Under the pieces are notes generated by a model. That model had not been told where the DNA came from. It ran no database searches and saw only the letters and a list, made by a program, of their open reading frames with translations. Positions 38,598 through 48,727 of a stretch of 64,000 nucleotides of DNA are shown here, piece after piece; the first letter of the stretch is position 1, and every line of letters starts with the position of its first letter. Both the position numbers and the translations under genes were made by a program. The stretch covers positions 1-64,000 of the forward strand of contig CAMAXX010000001.1 in NCBI GenBank assembly GCA_945862435.1, written 5' to 3'. The stretch is from Pseudorhodobacter antarcticus (GTDB taxonomy: Bacteria; Pseudomonadota; Alphaproteobacteria; Rhodobacterales; Rhodobacteraceae).

Positions 38598-39548
38598 CTA
38601 GGCCAATTCCAGAGCGCCCTTTAGCCACGGCCATTCGTCTAAGGCAGGCGCAATCACCCGCGTTCGGATCAGCCCGCGCATCTGCGTGGCAATTTGCGCC
38701 GGAATATCGCGCAGCACCCCTTCGCGGGCAATCAGCGAAAGGCGGCGCGACAGCGGCGCAAAGGGCAGTGGCGCTGCCGTCACCCCTGCGTGAAACCGCG
38801 ATCCGTGATGCAGGGCAAGCGGCGGCAAAATCGTCCACCCCTGCCCGCCCTCCACCATCGCCAATATCGCGCGGTAACTGTCCAATTCGAACCGATGCGC
38901 AAGGCGAATGTTTTGCCGCGCCAAATGCGCAGCAATCTGCCGACCCATCACATGGCGTTCGGTATATTGGATCAGCGGCAAATCCGCGCCTTCCTGCCCC
39001 TTGGGATAAATCGCCATAAAGGGTTCGGACATCAGCGGATGCACTTCGCGCCACGCCTCGAATGTGCCCTCAGGCCCCATATCCGTGACCACCACAATAT
39101 CCAACGCGCGGGTTTCCAACTGATCCAGCAGGCGGTGACTTGCCCCCGTTTCCAACAAGAACCGACAGCCCTTTAAATCCTGCGCCAGCGTGGTCAGCAA
39201 TTGCGGTGTCACCTCGTTATCGAAATCTTCGATCATCCCAAGGCGCAATGTGGTCATCCCGCCCAAATCGGCCATCGCCAAATCGGCCCGCGCCTCGGCT
39301 TCGGCGTTTAGAATGGTTTGCGCATGTCGGCGAAACATGATGCCCGCCTGCGTTAGATGCATTGGGCGGGCCGAACGATCCAAAAGCTGCGCACCCATCG
39401 CTGCCTCGACCACCGCCATTTGCTGACTAATCGCCGAAGGGCTAACCCCCAGCCGCTTTGCAGCCCCCGAAATCGTGCTCTCGTCCGCCACGGCCAAGAA
39501 CACTTCGATCCCCCATAGCGTGACGCGCCCCGGCGCAGGTTGCGCCAT
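38598..39548 (-). CDS. LysR-family transcriptional regulator
   Basis: 316 residues; helix-turn-helix near residues 20-45 (STISGAAKRLGVSPSAISQQM), effector domain after residue 90. Its ATG begins two bases after the phaR stop, so the two are probably cotranscribed. It is convergent with pyc. Regulators at this position could link PHB metabolism or central carbon flux, but the target is unknown. Confidence 0.88.
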   Translation of the reverse strand: MAQPAPGRVTLWGIEVFLAVADESTISGAAKRLGVSPSAISQQMAVVEAAMGAQLLDRSARPMHLTQAGIMFRRHAQTILNAEAEARADLAMADLGGMTTLRLGMIEDFDNEVTPQLLTTLAQDLKGCRFLLETGASHRLLDQLETRALDIVVVTDMGPEGTFEAWREVHPLMSEPFMAIYPKGQEGADLPLIQYTERHVMGRQIAAHLARQNIRLAHRFELDSYRAILAMVEGGQGWTILPPLALHHGSRFHAGVTAAPLPFAPLSRRLSLIAREGVLRDIPAQIATQMRGLIRTRVIAPALDEWPWLKGALELA

Positions 39549-39550
39549 TG

Positions 39551-40141
39551 TTACAGCTTGGACAGTTTATCTTGCAGTGCGGCGAATTGCCTTTTAATTT
39601 CGGCAAGTTCGGCGGCAGCGTCACTGGAACCCGCACTGCTGGAACCTGCGCTGTCTTCGCGCGCAGCGTCAGCGGCCTTGTCCTCGGCGCCGCCCCAACC
39701 TGGCACGCCCGCCATCATGGTTTTCATAAACGCCTCTTGCTGGCGGCGCATCAAATCAAACCCTGGCATCGCCGCCATCGGGTTTGGAATTGCGTTCATA
39801 TTTTCAATCACCTTGGTCTGCCCATCGCGCAACATCTCAAAGCTTGCGGCCAAAAACTGCGGCACAACCGATTGAATATTGGTGGTATAACTGCGCACCA
39901 GATCAGTCAAAACATTGGTTGGCAGCACTGTGTCGCCCTTGGATTCGTGTTCTGCCACGATCTGCAATAGGTATTGCCGCGTCAGATCATCGCCCGATTT
40001 CAAATCAATAATCTGCACTTCGCGCCCCGCCCGCACAAAGCCTGCAATGTCTTCCAGCGTCACGTAATCCGACGTTTCGGTGTTATACAACCGACGGCTG
40101 GCATAACGCTTAATTAGCAGCGGCTTTTGCGTATCGCTCAT
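39551..40141 (-). CDS. phaR: Polyhydroxyalkanoate synthesis repressor PhaR
   Basis: 196 residues from ATG 40141 (MSDTQKPLLIKRYASRRLYN); upstream in-frame ATGs would add residues absent from the family. The N-terminal DNA-binding domain (RYASRRLYNTETSDYVTLEDI) and the following PHB-accumulation regulatory domain match PhaR/PhbF. PhaR binds DNA and nascent PHB granules; when polymer forms it leaves the phasin promoter. Two matching operators lie upstream of the neighbouring phaP. Confidence 0.93.
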   Translation of the reverse strand: MSDTQKPLLIKRYASRRLYNTETSDYVTLEDIAGFVRAGREVQIIDLKSGDDLTRQYLLQIVAEHESKGDTVLPTNVLTDLVRSYTTNIQSVVPQFLAASFEMLRDGQTKVIENMNAIPNPMAAMPGFDLMRRQQEAFMKTMMAGVPGWGGAEDKAADAAREDSAGSSSAGSSDAAAELAEIKRQFAALQDKLSKL

Positions 40142-40200
40142 GTGGCCCCCCAATAGCGGTGCATATTGCATGTGCAAACAACCTTACGGCAGCGCAGAAA

Positions 40201-40232
40201 AAAAACAAGAGCGGGCACGCGGGCCCGCTCTT
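40201..40232 (-). terminator. Terminator of phaP
   Basis: AAGAGCGGGC-ACGCGG-GCCCGCTCTT, ten perfect pairs, with T-runs on both sides (TTGTTTTT on the minus strand). It stops the phasin transcript before phaR. Confidence 0.85.
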
Positions 40233-40254
40233 TTACTTCACCTAAAACGTGCGC

Positions 40255-40701
40255 TTACTTTGCAGTAGCGGCTTTTTTCACAGCGGCAGTTGCCTCGGTG
40301 GTGACTTTCTGCACAGCAGCGGTTGCCTCGGCAGCAACGTCCTTGCCAGCAGCCATCAGCAACTCAACGGTGTCCAGTTGCACTTTTTTCGCAATTTCTG
40401 CGAAAGCGGCCATATGCTCGGCAGCGGTTTCAGCCGAAGTCGAAGCGAAATCGGTTGCAGCTTTGGTGTAATCAGCAACTTCGGCCTTGGCAGTTGCAGC
40501 GGTCGAGATCTTTGCCAAGGTATCTTTGGTCCATTTGGACGAAAGGTCAGCCGACTTTTCAGCAGCTTCCAACGCAACTTTGGCCATTTTCTCGCCAAAA
40601 GCAGCTTGGGTTTTGAACGCGGTCTGCATGGCGGTGGTGTCCATTGGGAACTTTGCCATCATGTCCGTCATAACTTTGGTGAAATCAGTGGTGGTTGCCA
40701 T
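40255..40701 (-). CDS. phaP: Phasin (PHB granule-associated protein)
   Basis: 148 residues, Ala/Lys/Thr-rich and almost entirely amphipathic helix with heptad-like repeats (AEVADYTKAATDFASTSAETA) ending in a Lys/Ala tail (TAAVKKAATAK). This matches the phasin family in length and composition. It coats PHB granules. It sits between phaC and phaR, with two CTGC-N3-GCAG sites in its promoter region. Confidence 0.88.
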   Translation of the reverse strand: MATTTDFTKVMTDMMAKFPMDTTAMQTAFKTQAAFGEKMAKVALEAAEKSADLSSKWTKDTLAKISTAATAKAEVADYTKAATDFASTSAETAAEHMAAFAEIAKKVQLDTVELLMAAGKDVAAEATAAVQKVTTEATAAVKKAATAK

Positions 40702-40755
40702 GTCAGGCTCCTGTGGTTAAGGTTCGGTCTGTAAACTATGCCAACCACATACATG

Positions 40756-40792
40756 CTGCGTTGCAGCATTGCAAGGCTTTTCTGCGCTGCAG
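40756..40792. promoter_or_regulatory. Two PhaR operator sites in front of phaP
   Basis: CTGC-GTT-GCAG at 40756-40766 and CTGC-GCT-GCAG at 40782-40792. PhaR of Paracoccus is known to bind CTGC-N3/4-GCAG in the phasin promoter; both copies here are perfect and 26 bp apart centre to centre. Confidence 0.75.
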
Positions 40793-40890
40793 CATCGTTA
40801 ACCCTAAACCCTTGTCAGATTTAGAAAATAACCGCCGCGCAACTTCAGATTACAAAACTGATACAAAATTTCACTATTTTGTTAGCGGTA

Positions 40891-42753
40891 TCAGGCCTTT
40901 GGACTTGCCAGAACATAGGTTCCTGGGGCCGCGCACAGCACGGGGTGATTCGCACCGCCTAATGCAGGTGCAGCAATTAGCACGCCCGAATAGCCCGCCA
41001 GCCATGCAGCCCAACGCGGCCACCAAGACCCCGCATGAAACTGCGCGCCCGCTTTCCAATCTTCGGGTTTACCCGCAATGGGGGCCGTATTGGTGTAATG
41101 GCCATATTTATTTTTGCTGGGCGGGTTCACAATCCCCGCAATATGGCCCGATTGGGCCAGAACAAAGGTTTTTTCGGCAGCGCCCATTTGGGCAATGCCA
41201 TTAAAACTGCCCCGCCAATGGGCAATATGATCTGTCTCGCAGGCAATCGCATAAATCGGCAATGTCACGTCTGACAGGCGCACAGGCTGACCCATCACGC
41301 GGTAAGTGCCCTGCGCAAACCCATTGTCTTGGCACAGATCGCGCAGATATTGCGTGGCCATTTTGGCAGGCAAGTTCGTGCCATCGCCGTTCCAATACAG
41401 CAAATCAAACGCAGGCGGGGTTTGCCCCATCATGTAAGATTTAATGGCAGGTGTCCAAATCAGCTCATTCGATCGCAGAAACGAAAACGTCCGCGCCATA
41501 AAGGTCTTGGATAAAATCCCATCGGCCGAAGATTGCCGTTCAATCCCATCGACAAAGTCGTTTTCCAAAAACACGCCCACTTCGCCCGGGTCGGAAAAGT
41601 CGGCCAGCGTTGTAAAGAACGTGGCCGATTTTGCTGGGCTTTGCCCGTGTTTTTGCAAATGCGCCAGCGTCAGGCCCAGCGTGGTGCCCGCAATGCAATA
41701 GCCCACCACATTAATCTGCGCCTGCCCCGTTATCGCGCGAACTGCATCAAAAGCTGCTAAATATCCGTCCTTGATGTAATCATCCATTGACGTGTCGGCA
41801 TAGCTGCCATCGGGGTTGACCCAAGACACCACAAACAGCGTAAAGCCTTGATCGACAATCCATTTTATTAAACTGTTGCGCGCGCCCAAATCCAGCACAT
41901 AGAACTTATTGATCCAAGGCGGAAAAATCAGCAGCGGGGTTTCATAGACTGTATCTGTGCTGGGGCTGTATTGGATCAGTTCGAACATTTTGTTGCGAAA
42001 CACCACCGCGCCCGCCGTCGTCGCCAAATTCTCGCCCACGCGAAAGGCGCTGCGATCTGCAAGCGATACCGCCAGCGCGCCGTCATTCGCTTCGACATCG
42101 GCCAAAAGGTTTTCCAACCCCGCAACAAGGCTTTGTCCTTCGGTTGCAATCGCCTTTTCCAGCGCATCGGGGTTGGTGGCCAGAAAATTGGTGGGGGCCA
42201 TCATATCGACGATTTGTTTGGTGAAATATTCCAGCCGCGTGCGCTCGCGCTCGGCCAAACCTTCCATCTCGCCCACGGTGGATTGCACCGCATCGGCCCC
42301 AATCAGATATTGCTGTTTGACGAAGTTGAAAAACGGGTGCGTCGTCCACAGTGGGTTGGCAAAGCGGCGATCTTGCGGCGCGGCGTCTGCTGGCGCGCGA
42401 AATTCGCCGCTGGCAAGGGCCTTTTGCGCCTCGGCGTAATGAGCAAGGGTTTTGCCCCAATAGGCGACTTGATGTTCAATAATTTTGCTGGGATTTTGCA
42501 TCATTGTTGACAGATATGCAGCCGCTGCCTGCATCATCATCTCTTGTCCTGGCCCATCCAGCGCGGTGTCATGCGCCTTTTGCGCGGCCAGCGCCCCCGT
42601 CAGGCGCAGGGATAACGCTTCAATTTTCTTTAAGTTTTCAGTCAGTTTTTCAAGTTTCGCTGCGTTTTCTTCGGTGTTTGGGTCATTGGGCTTTGGCCCA
42701 ACCGCCTGCGCGCGCCCATCATTTTGCGAAGATTTTCCGTTATCTGTTGTCAT
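40891..42753 (-). CDS. phaC: Class I poly(3-hydroxyalkanoate) synthase
   Basis: 620 residues. The N-terminal PhaC_N domain is followed by an alpha/beta hydrolase core with the lipase-like box GYCIAG, where Cys353 is the acyl-carrying nucleophile; the catalytic His lies in QSGHIAGIVNP. It polymerises (R)-3-hydroxybutyryl-CoA at the granule surface. No phaE or phaR subunit of class III/IV is needed. It is divergent from phaZ across 120 bp. Confidence 0.96.
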   Translation of the reverse strand: MTTDNGKSSQNDGRAQAVGPKPNDPNTEENAAKLEKLTENLKKIEALSLRLTGALAAQKAHDTALDGPGQEMMMQAAAAYLSTMMQNPSKIIEHQVAYWGKTLAHYAEAQKALASGEFRAPADAAPQDRRFANPLWTTHPFFNFVKQQYLIGADAVQSTVGEMEGLAERERTRLEYFTKQIVDMMAPTNFLATNPDALEKAIATEGQSLVAGLENLLADVEANDGALAVSLADRSAFRVGENLATTAGAVVFRNKMFELIQYSPSTDTVYETPLLIFPPWINKFYVLDLGARNSLIKWIVDQGFTLFVVSWVNPDGSYADTSMDDYIKDGYLAAFDAVRAITGQAQINVVGYCIAGTTLGLTLAHLQKHGQSPAKSATFFTTLADFSDPGEVGVFLENDFVDGIERQSSADGILSKTFMARTFSFLRSNELIWTPAIKSYMMGQTPPAFDLLYWNGDGTNLPAKMATQYLRDLCQDNGFAQGTYRVMGQPVRLSDVTLPIYAIACETDHIAHWRGSFNGIAQMGAAEKTFVLAQSGHIAGIVNPPSKNKYGHYTNTAPIAGKPEDWKAGAQFHAGSWWPRWAAWLAGYSGVLIAAPALGGANHPVLCAAPGTYVLASPKA

Positions 42754-42780
42754 CGCAAAGCTTCTCCCCTAACCTTGCTG

Positions 42781-42788
42781 CTGCGCAG
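42781..42788. promoter_or_regulatory. Spacerless PhaR-like palindrome between phaC and phaZ
   Basis: CTGCGCAG, the two PhaR half-sites without the usual 3-4 bp spacer, within TGCTGCGCAGCA in the divergent gap. It may be a weak PhaR site. Confidence 0.35.
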
Positions 42789-42873
42789 CATTGTCTGCAC
42801 CTTAGCTCCTTGATCGCCGTGTCCCGCGGCACAGGGGGCACCCAGCAGGGGCCCTACCCCGCAAGGAGTCGTA

Positions 42874-44103
42874 ATGAAGTATATGGCCACTTATGACCTG
42901 ATGGAAAGCCTACGCAATACGAATGCTTGGATGGGCGCATCCGCGCGGGCATTAGCCTCTTATCCCGCCTTCGCGCTGGTGCCGAACCCGATGTTGCAAT
43001 GGGCCGCCGCATGGGGCGAGGTGACCGAGCGTAGTTTTGAACGCATGGTGGCCAAGCCTGATTGGGGCATTCGGTCGATCCCTGGGGCCGAGGGTCAAGA
43101 TCACCTTGTCGATGTTGTGACCGAAATTGAAAAGCCTTTTGCCAATCTGATCTATTTTTCGGTGCGCCGCCGTGCGCCAATGGCCCGCAAAGTGCTTCTC
43201 ATCGCGCCGATGTCGGGCCATTATGCAACCCTTTTGCGCAGCACCGCGGCCAGCCTTTTGCCAGATGCCGATATTTATGTGACAGATTGGACAAACGCGC
43301 GCGAAGTTCCGGTATCGGCGGGTAAATTCGATATCGAAGATTACACGATGTATCTGGTGGAGTTCATGCGCCACCTTGGGCCAGACACCCATGTCATTGC
43401 CGTGTGCCAACCTGTGCCCCTGACACTGGCCGCCGCCGCCTATTTGGCACAAACCGACCCTGCCGCGCAGCCGCGCAGCCTGACGCTGATTGGCGGGCCA
43501 GTTGACCCCGATGCTGCCCCCACCGAAGTGACTGATTTTGGCGCGCGCGTGACCATGGGCCAGTTGGAACAAACCGCCATCCAGCGCGTTGGTTTCAAAT
43601 ATCGCGGCGCGGGGCGCATGGTATATCCGGGCCTGCTGCAATTGCAGGGCTTTATCTCGATGAATTCCGAACGTCATTCCAAGGCGTTCTCGCAACAGAT
43701 CATGCGCTTGGCCCAAGGCGAAGCATCCGATCATGACGCCCATAACCGATTCTATGACGAATATTTGGCGGTGATGGACATGACAGCCGAGTTTTATCTA
43801 ACCACAGTCGAGCGCATCTTCAAAAACCGCGAAATCGCCCGCAATGCCTTTACGCTGGATGGCGTGCCCGTGGATATCGGCGCAATCACCAATGTCGCAG
43901 TGATGATCGTCGAAGGCGAGAATGACGATATTTCCGCACCCGGCCAATGCCTTGCCGCGCTGAATTTGCTAACAGGCCTGCCAGATACCAAAAAGGCCCA
44001 GCATCTGGAAGCCGGCGCGGGGCACTACGGGATTTTTGCTGGCAAAAGCTGGCGTCTGAACATCCGCCCGCTGGTCTTGAATTTCATTGACGCGCATGCC
44101 TGA
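42874..44103 (+). CDS. phaZ: Intracellular poly(3-hydroxybutyrate) depolymerase
   Basis: 409 residues from ATG 42874 with AAGGAG seven bases upstream. No signal peptide. The alpha/beta hydrolase sequence carries VCQPVPL with a Cys nucleophile (Cys178), which is characteristic of the PhaZa1-type intracellular depolymerases. It degrades native PHB granules to release carbon. It is divergent from phaC. Confidence 0.94.
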   Translation: MKYMATYDLMESLRNTNAWMGASARALASYPAFALVPNPMLQWAAAWGEVTERSFERMVAKPDWGIRSIPGAEGQDHLVDVVTEIEKPFANLIYFSVRRRAPMARKVLLIAPMSGHYATLLRSTAASLLPDADIYVTDWTNAREVPVSAGKFDIEDYTMYLVEFMRHLGPDTHVIAVCQPVPLTLAAAAYLAQTDPAAQPRSLTLIGGPVDPDAAPTEVTDFGARVTMGQLEQTAIQRVGFKYRGAGRMVYPGLLQLQGFISMNSERHSKAFSQQIMRLAQGEASDHDAHNRFYDEYLAVMDMTAEFYLTTVERIFKNREIARNAFTLDGVPVDIGAITNVAVMIVEGENDDISAPGQCLAALNLLTGLPDTKKAQHLEAGAGHYGIFAGKSWRLNIRPLVLNFIDAHA

Positions 44104-44115
44104 GCAGGCAGGAGC

Positions 44116-44165
44116 GGGGGTTTCACACCCCCGCGCCCCCGTGGGATATTTTCAGAGCAAGGAAG
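44116..44165 (+). repeat. Intergenic hairpin/GGATATTT element, copy 5
   Basis: GGGGG-TTTCACA-CCCCC hairpin (44116-44132, identical to copy 1), GCGCCCCCGTGGGATATTT and the tail CAGAGCAAGGAAG. It starts 13 bp after the phaZ stop. Its tail contains, on the other strand, the stop codon and last residues of the hydrolase at 44152. Confidence 0.75.
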
Positions 44166-44898
44166 CAGGCAGATCATTTATGGTCTGCGTGACCAGTTTC
44201 AGACATGCGGGGCTAGAAAACCGATGATCTGCGCCTTTGACTAAGTTCAAGCGAATGTCATCGCCGCTGGCATGGCCCATCAGGCGCAAGGCCACGGAAA
44301 CGGGCACATCGGCATCCGCCGTTCCTTGCAACAATCGCACGGGAAATGGCAAGTGCAGGGGCGCACGCAGCACAAGGTTTTCGCGGCCATCTTCGATAAG
44401 TTTTTGCGTAATCGTATATGGATCGCCGTAATCGGACGGGATCTGCACCGCGCCCATCTTGGCCAGTTCCTCCCTCTGCGCGCCCGAAAACCCATCCCAC
44501 ATGCTGTCTTCCGTAAAATCAGGCGCGGCGGCAATGCCGACCAAACCTGCCAGCTTTTCAGGCATCTGCCGCGCCAGCAGCAACGCAATCCACCCCCCCA
44601 TCGACGATCCTACCAAAGTATAGGGCGGCTTTGCACGCGCACGGATGATATCGGCGGCATCAGCAACCCAATCGGAAATACACCCGTCCAAAAAATCGCC
44701 AGACGATTGCCCATGCCCCGAATAGTCAAAGCGCAGAAAATCCAAGGTCTTTTCTGCCGCCCATGCCGCCAAATAGGCGGCTTTCGATCCCATCATATCA
44801 CTGCGAAACCCGCATAAGAATATTATGGTGGGGCTATGCCCCGCAACATGGTCATAGGCCAGCCTGCGCCCCGCCGCTGTGATATGGAAATTTATCAT
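44152..44898 (-). CDS. Alpha/beta hydrolase (serine esterase/lipase-like)
   Basis: 248 residues from ATG 44898 (MINFHITAAGRRLAYDH); the open frame continues upstream past the thrS start and should not be used. The nucleophile elbow VGSSMGGW holds Ser99; FDYSGHGQSSG is the usual oxyanion-side loop and GADHRF carries the catalytic His. The specific ester is unknown. Its last codons lie inside the tail of the GGATATTT element, which suggests that the element has shaped the C-terminus. Confidence 0.85.
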   Translation of the reverse strand: MINFHITAAGRRLAYDHVAGHSPTIIFLCGFRSDMMGSKAAYLAAWAAEKTLDFLRFDYSGHGQSSGDFLDGCISDWVADAADIIRARAKPPYTLVGSSMGGWIALLLARQMPEKLAGLVGIAAAPDFTEDSMWDGFSGAQREELAKMGAVQIPSDYGDPYTITQKLIEDGRENLVLRAPLHLPFPVRLLQGTADADVPVSVALRLMGHASGDDIRLNLVKGADHRFSSPACLKLVTQTINDLPASLL

Positions 44899-45019
44899 TT
44901 TCGCACCCCTTTTACCCCAAATATAGCCCCGCTTTCTTGACAAGCCTAGGGCGCGCGCGGCAAATGCGCCCATAATCCGCAACCGTGCGTTTCGTAGGCG
45001 CAAAACAGACGAGGACGAT

Positions 45020-46963
45020 ATGACTGAAATCACCCTAACCTTTCCCGACGGCAATCAGCGCAGCTATCCCGCTGGCATTACCGCTGGCGAAGTGGCGGCG
45101 TCCATCGCCCCCAGCCTTGCAAAGAAAACCATTTCCGCCAGCATAAACGGCGCGCATTATGATCTGGCTTGGCCGATCAACACCGATGCGAAAATCATGC
45201 TGCATTCCATGGCCGATGATGCCATCGCCCTAGAACTGATCCGCCACGACTGCGCCCATATCATGGCCCGCGCGGTGCAGGAAATTTGGCCCGACGTCAA
45301 AGTCACCATCGGCCCTGTCCGCGATGAGGGTTGGTTTTATGACTTTGACCGCGCCGAACCCTTCACCCCCGATGATCTGGCCCTGATCGAGGCCAAAATG
45401 CGCCAAATCATCAATGCGCGCGAACCTGTCCGCACCGAAGTCTGGGATCGCGCCCGCGCCACCGCTTACTATGAACAGCGCGGCGAGCCGTTCAAACTGG
45501 AACTGATCGCCCGCATACCGATAGGCGAAGACCTGCGCATGTATTGGCACGGGGGTTGGCAAGACCTGTGCCGTGGCCCGCATTTGCAACACACGGGGCA
45601 GGTTCCATCCGATGCCTTTAAGCTGACCCATATCGCGGGGGCCTATTGGCTGGGCGATGCCACCCGCCCCATGCTGCAACGCATCTACGGCCTTGCGTTC
45701 AAGAACCGCGACGATCTAAAGGCCCACCTTGTTATGCTGGAAGAGGCCGCCAAGCGCGACCACCGCAAACTGGGCCGCGAGATGGATTTGTTCCATATTC
45801 AGGATGAGGCCCCTGGCATGGTGTTTTGGCACCCAAATGGCTGGACGATTTACCGCCAATTAGAAGATTATATGCGCGGCCGCCTGCGCGTGGCTGGCTA
45901 TAAGGAAATCAAAACCCCCCAAGTGGTTGACCGCGTTTTGTGGGAAAAATCGGGCCATTGGGAAGCCTACCGCGAGAATATGTTTATCGTCGAGGTGGAC
46001 GAAGACGGCGCTAAGGAAAAGCGGATCAACGCGCTGAAACCGATGAACTGCCCCTGCCACGTGCAGATTTTCAATCAGGGGATAAAATCATACCGCGACC
46101 TGCCGCTGCGTTTGGCCGAATTTGGATCGTGCCATCGCTACGAATCCAGCGGTTCGATGCACGGCCTTATGCGCGTGCGCGGCTTTACCCAAGATGACGC
46201 GCATATTTTCTGCACCGAAGACCAGATCGAGGCCGAATGCGCGGCCTTTATCGCGCTGCTATCATCGGTGTATAAAGACCTTGGTTTTGACAGCTTTGAT
46301 ATCAAACTCTCCACCCGCCCCGATGTGCGCGTGGGCAGCGACGAGGTTTGGGATAAGGCCGAAGGCGCGCTGCAAAAGGCCATCGAAGGGCTTGGCCTGC
46401 CCTACGCCATCGCCGAAGGGGACGGCGCGTTTTACGGCCCAAAGCTTGATTTCAAGTTGACCGATGCGATTGGGCGCCAGTGGCAATGTGGCACGTTCCA
46501 AGCCGATTTTAACCTGCCTGTGCGGCTGGACGCGGAATATGTCGGCGTTGATGGGGCCAAACATCGCCCCGTGATGCTGCACCGCGCCGTGCTGGGCAGT
46601 TTTGAGCGGTTCATTGGTATTCTGATCGAAAACTATGCGGGGAAATTCCCCTTCTGGCTGGCCCCGCGTCAAGTGGTTGTGGCTTCCATCGTGTCAGATG
46701 CTGACCCGTTCGTTAAAGAAATCGTGGCCGCCCTGCAAAAGGCGGGCGTGCGCGCAGAAGAGGACACGCGCAACGAAAAGATCAATTACAAAGTGCGCGA
46801 ACATTCGGTGGGCCGCGTGCCCGTGATCTTTGCCGTGGGGATGCAAGAGGTCGCAGATCGGACTGTATCGGTACGCCGTTTGGGCGAACAAGGCAGCATC
46901 ACCATGACGCTGGACGCCGCCATTGCCGAATTTGGATTTGCCGCCCTGCCCCCTGCGCATTAA
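45020..46963 (+). CDS. thrS: Threonine--tRNA ligase
   Basis: 647 residues: TGS domain (1-60), editing domain with HDCAHIMAR (HxxxH), class II catalytic core (motif 2 around [22 protein letters not shown], split across residues) and anticodon-binding domain at the C-terminus. GAGGA lies upstream of the ATG. It charges tRNA-Thr and deacylates Ser-tRNA-Thr. It is divergent from the hydrolase gene. Confidence 0.97.
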   Translation: MTEITLTFPDGNQRSYPAGITAGEVAASIAPSLAKKTISASINGAHYDLAWPINTDAKIMLHSMADDAIALELIRHDCAHIMARAVQEIWPDVKVTIGPVRDEGWFYDFDRAEPFTPDDLALIEAKMRQIINAREPVRTEVWDRARATAYYEQRGEPFKLELIARIPIGEDLRMYWHGGWQDLCRGPHLQHTGQVPSDAFKLTHIAGAYWLGDATRPMLQRIYGLAFKNRDDLKAHLVMLEEAAKRDHRKLGREMDLFHIQDEAPGMVFWHPNGWTIYRQLEDYMRGRLRVAGYKEIKTPQVVDRVLWEKSGHWEAYRENMFIVEVDEDGAKEKRINALKPMNCPCHVQIFNQGIKSYRDLPLRLAEFGSCHRYESSGSMHGLMRVRGFTQDDAHIFCTEDQIEAECAAFIALLSSVYKDLGFDSFDIKLSTRPDVRVGSDEVWDKAEGALQKAIEGLGLPYAIAEGDGAFYGPKLDFKLTDAIGRQWQCGTFQADFNLPVRLDAEYVGVDGAKHRPVMLHRAVLGSFERFIGILIENYAGKFPFWLAPRQVVVASIVSDADPFVKEIVAALQKAGVRAEEDTRNEKINYKVREHSVGRVPVIFAVGMQEVADRTVSVRRLGEQGSITMTLDAAIAEFGFAALPPAH

Positions 46964-47008
46964 GCTGGGGACAGGGGAAAGCGTAAGGCGCATGTAGGGA
47001 CGGATGCA

Positions 47009-47052
47009 ATACGCATACCATACGCTGAACATACGCAAAACATACGCGGTTT
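47009..47052 (+). repeat. Four ATACGC motifs with an exact 11-bp period upstream of glpK
   Basis: ATACGC starts at 47009, 47020, 47031 and 47042, with the unit consensus ATACGCNNNAC. It lies in the 117-bp gap between thrS and glpK, ending 28 bp before the glpK start. The one-helical-turn phasing suggests a protein-binding array or direct-repeat operator on one DNA face. Confidence 0.75.
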
Positions 47053-47080
47053 TCGACGCTAAATCAGGGGGTTAACGGGC

Positions 47081-48559
47081 ATGTCATTTCTTTTGGCTAT
47101 CGACCAAGGCACGACATCCTCCCGCGCGATCCTCTATTCGGCGGCGCTGAAACCCTTGGCCAGCGCGCAGGCCGAATTTCCGCAGATTTTCCCCCATTCG
47201 GGCTGGGTGGAACATGACCCTGTGGCTATTTGGAACAGCGTTTTGTTCTGCGCCCGCAGCGCCATTGCGGGGATTGATCCACGCGACATCGCCGCCATTG
47301 GCATCACCAACCAGCGCGAAACCACTATTGTTTGGGATAAGGTCACGGGCATACCCCTACATAATGCCATTGTCTGGCAAGATCGCCGCACCGCAGATTT
47401 CTGCAATACCCTGCGCGCAGGCGGACACGAGGGCATGATAATCGCCCGCACGGGCCTGCTGCTTGACCCCTATTTCAGCGGCACGAAACTTAAATATATC
47501 TTAGACTTAGTGCCAAATGCGAGGCAACGCGCCGCACGCGGCGAGATTGCTTTTGGTACAGTCGACACATTCCTGATCTGGCATTTGACAGGCGGGCGCG
47601 TTCACGCCACCGATGCCACCAACGCCGCACGCACCATGCTGTATGATATTGGGGCGGGGGCATGGGATGCAGGTATCTGCGAACTTCTTGATATTCCTAT
47701 GCAAATTCTGCCGTCTGTGCTGAATTCAGCCGATGATTTTGGGGCAACCGACCCCGCAATTTTGGGTGCGGCCATTCCTATTCGCGGCGTTGCGGGCGAT
47801 CAGCAGGCGGCGACAGTAGGTCAGGCATGTTTTGAACCTGGCATGATGAAATCCACCTATGGCACGGGGTGCTTTGCCCTGATGAATACAGGCACCGTGC
47901 GGGCGTATTCAAATTCTAAACTACTGACAACAATCGCTTATCAGTTGAACGGCAAGCCTACCTATGCGTTGGAAGGGTCGATCTTTATCGCCGGCGCAGT
48001 CGTGCAATGGCTGCGTGACGGGCTGAAAATCATCACCGCCGCCAGCGAAACCCAAGGCTTAGCCGAGGGCGCGGACGAAGGCCAAGACGTGCTGATAGTG
48101 CCTGCCTTTACAGGCCTTGGCGCGCCGTATTGGGCCCCGTCAGTGCGCGGCGCGATGTTCGGCATCACCCGCGCGACAGGCCCGTCCGAACTTGCCCGCG
48201 CGGCCCTGCAATCTGTTGGATATCAGACACTTGACCTTGTTACCGCCATGCGCGCCGATTGGCCCGCGCCCGATGGGGCGGTGCTGCGCGTGGATGGTGG
48301 GATGGTCGCATCTGATTACACCATGCAGTTTCTGGCCGACATCATCGGCGCGCCAGTAGACAGGCCAAAACTGACGGAAACCACCGCGCTTGGGGCGGCT
48401 TATCTGGCGGGCCTGGGGGCGGGGATCTGCCCAGAACCTATTGATTTTGCGAAATCTTGGGCGCTGCAGCGCCGCTTTTCCCCGCAAATGAGCGAGGCGG
48501 AACGCGCCGCAAAATCTGCCCGCTGGGGCCGCGCGGTGCAGGCAACTTTAGCGGTTTAG
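47081..48559 (+). CDS. glpK: Glycerol kinase
   Basis: 492 residues. FGGY fold with [14 protein letters not shown] (residues 6-19) and the glycerol-kinase signature [15 protein letters not shown]; length matches GlpK. It phosphorylates glycerol to glycerol-3-phosphate in the cytoplasm. glpF/glpD are not adjacent. The phased repeat in front may control it. Confidence 0.96.
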   Translation: MSFLLAIDQGTTSSRAILYSAALKPLASAQAEFPQIFPHSGWVEHDPVAIWNSVLFCARSAIAGIDPRDIAAIGITNQRETTIVWDKVTGIPLHNAIVWQDRRTADFCNTLRAGGHEGMIIARTGLLLDPYFSGTKLKYILDLVPNARQRAARGEIAFGTVDTFLIWHLTGGRVHATDATNAARTMLYDIGAGAWDAGICELLDIPMQILPSVLNSADDFGATDPAILGAAIPIRGVAGDQQAATVGQACFEPGMMKSTYGTGCFALMNTGTVRAYSNSKLLTTIAYQLNGKPTYALEGSIFIAGAVVQWLRDGLKIITAASETQGLAEGADEGQDVLIVPAFTGLGAPYWAPSVRGAMFGITRATGPSELARAALQSVGYQTLDLVTAMRADWPAPDGAVLRVDGGMVASDYTMQFLADIIGAPVDRPKLTETTALGAAYLAGLGAGICPEPIDFAKSWALQRRFSPQMSEAERAAKSARWGRAVQATLAV

Positions 48560-48680
48560 GCTGGTTGCCTTGGCGGGTGATAAGGCCCTCGCGCTACTGG
48601 ATATTCATGCCGCCGCACAAACGCGTGAATGACGCGTCTGTTATTGGATTTTGGGGCAACGCCAATGTTAGCCCTATGTC

Positions 48681-48699
48681 GTGGCACCCGCTGTGCCAC
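48681..48699. promoter_or_regulatory. Inverted repeat in the bufferin operon leader
   Basis: GTGGCAC-CCGCT-GTGCCAC, a perfect 7-bp dyad with 5-bp spacer, 28 bp before the bufA start. It could be a repressor site or an mRNA stem-loop in the 5' leader. Confidence 0.5.
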
Positions 48700-48727
48700 T
48701 TCCACAACCCAATCAAAAGGAAATCAC

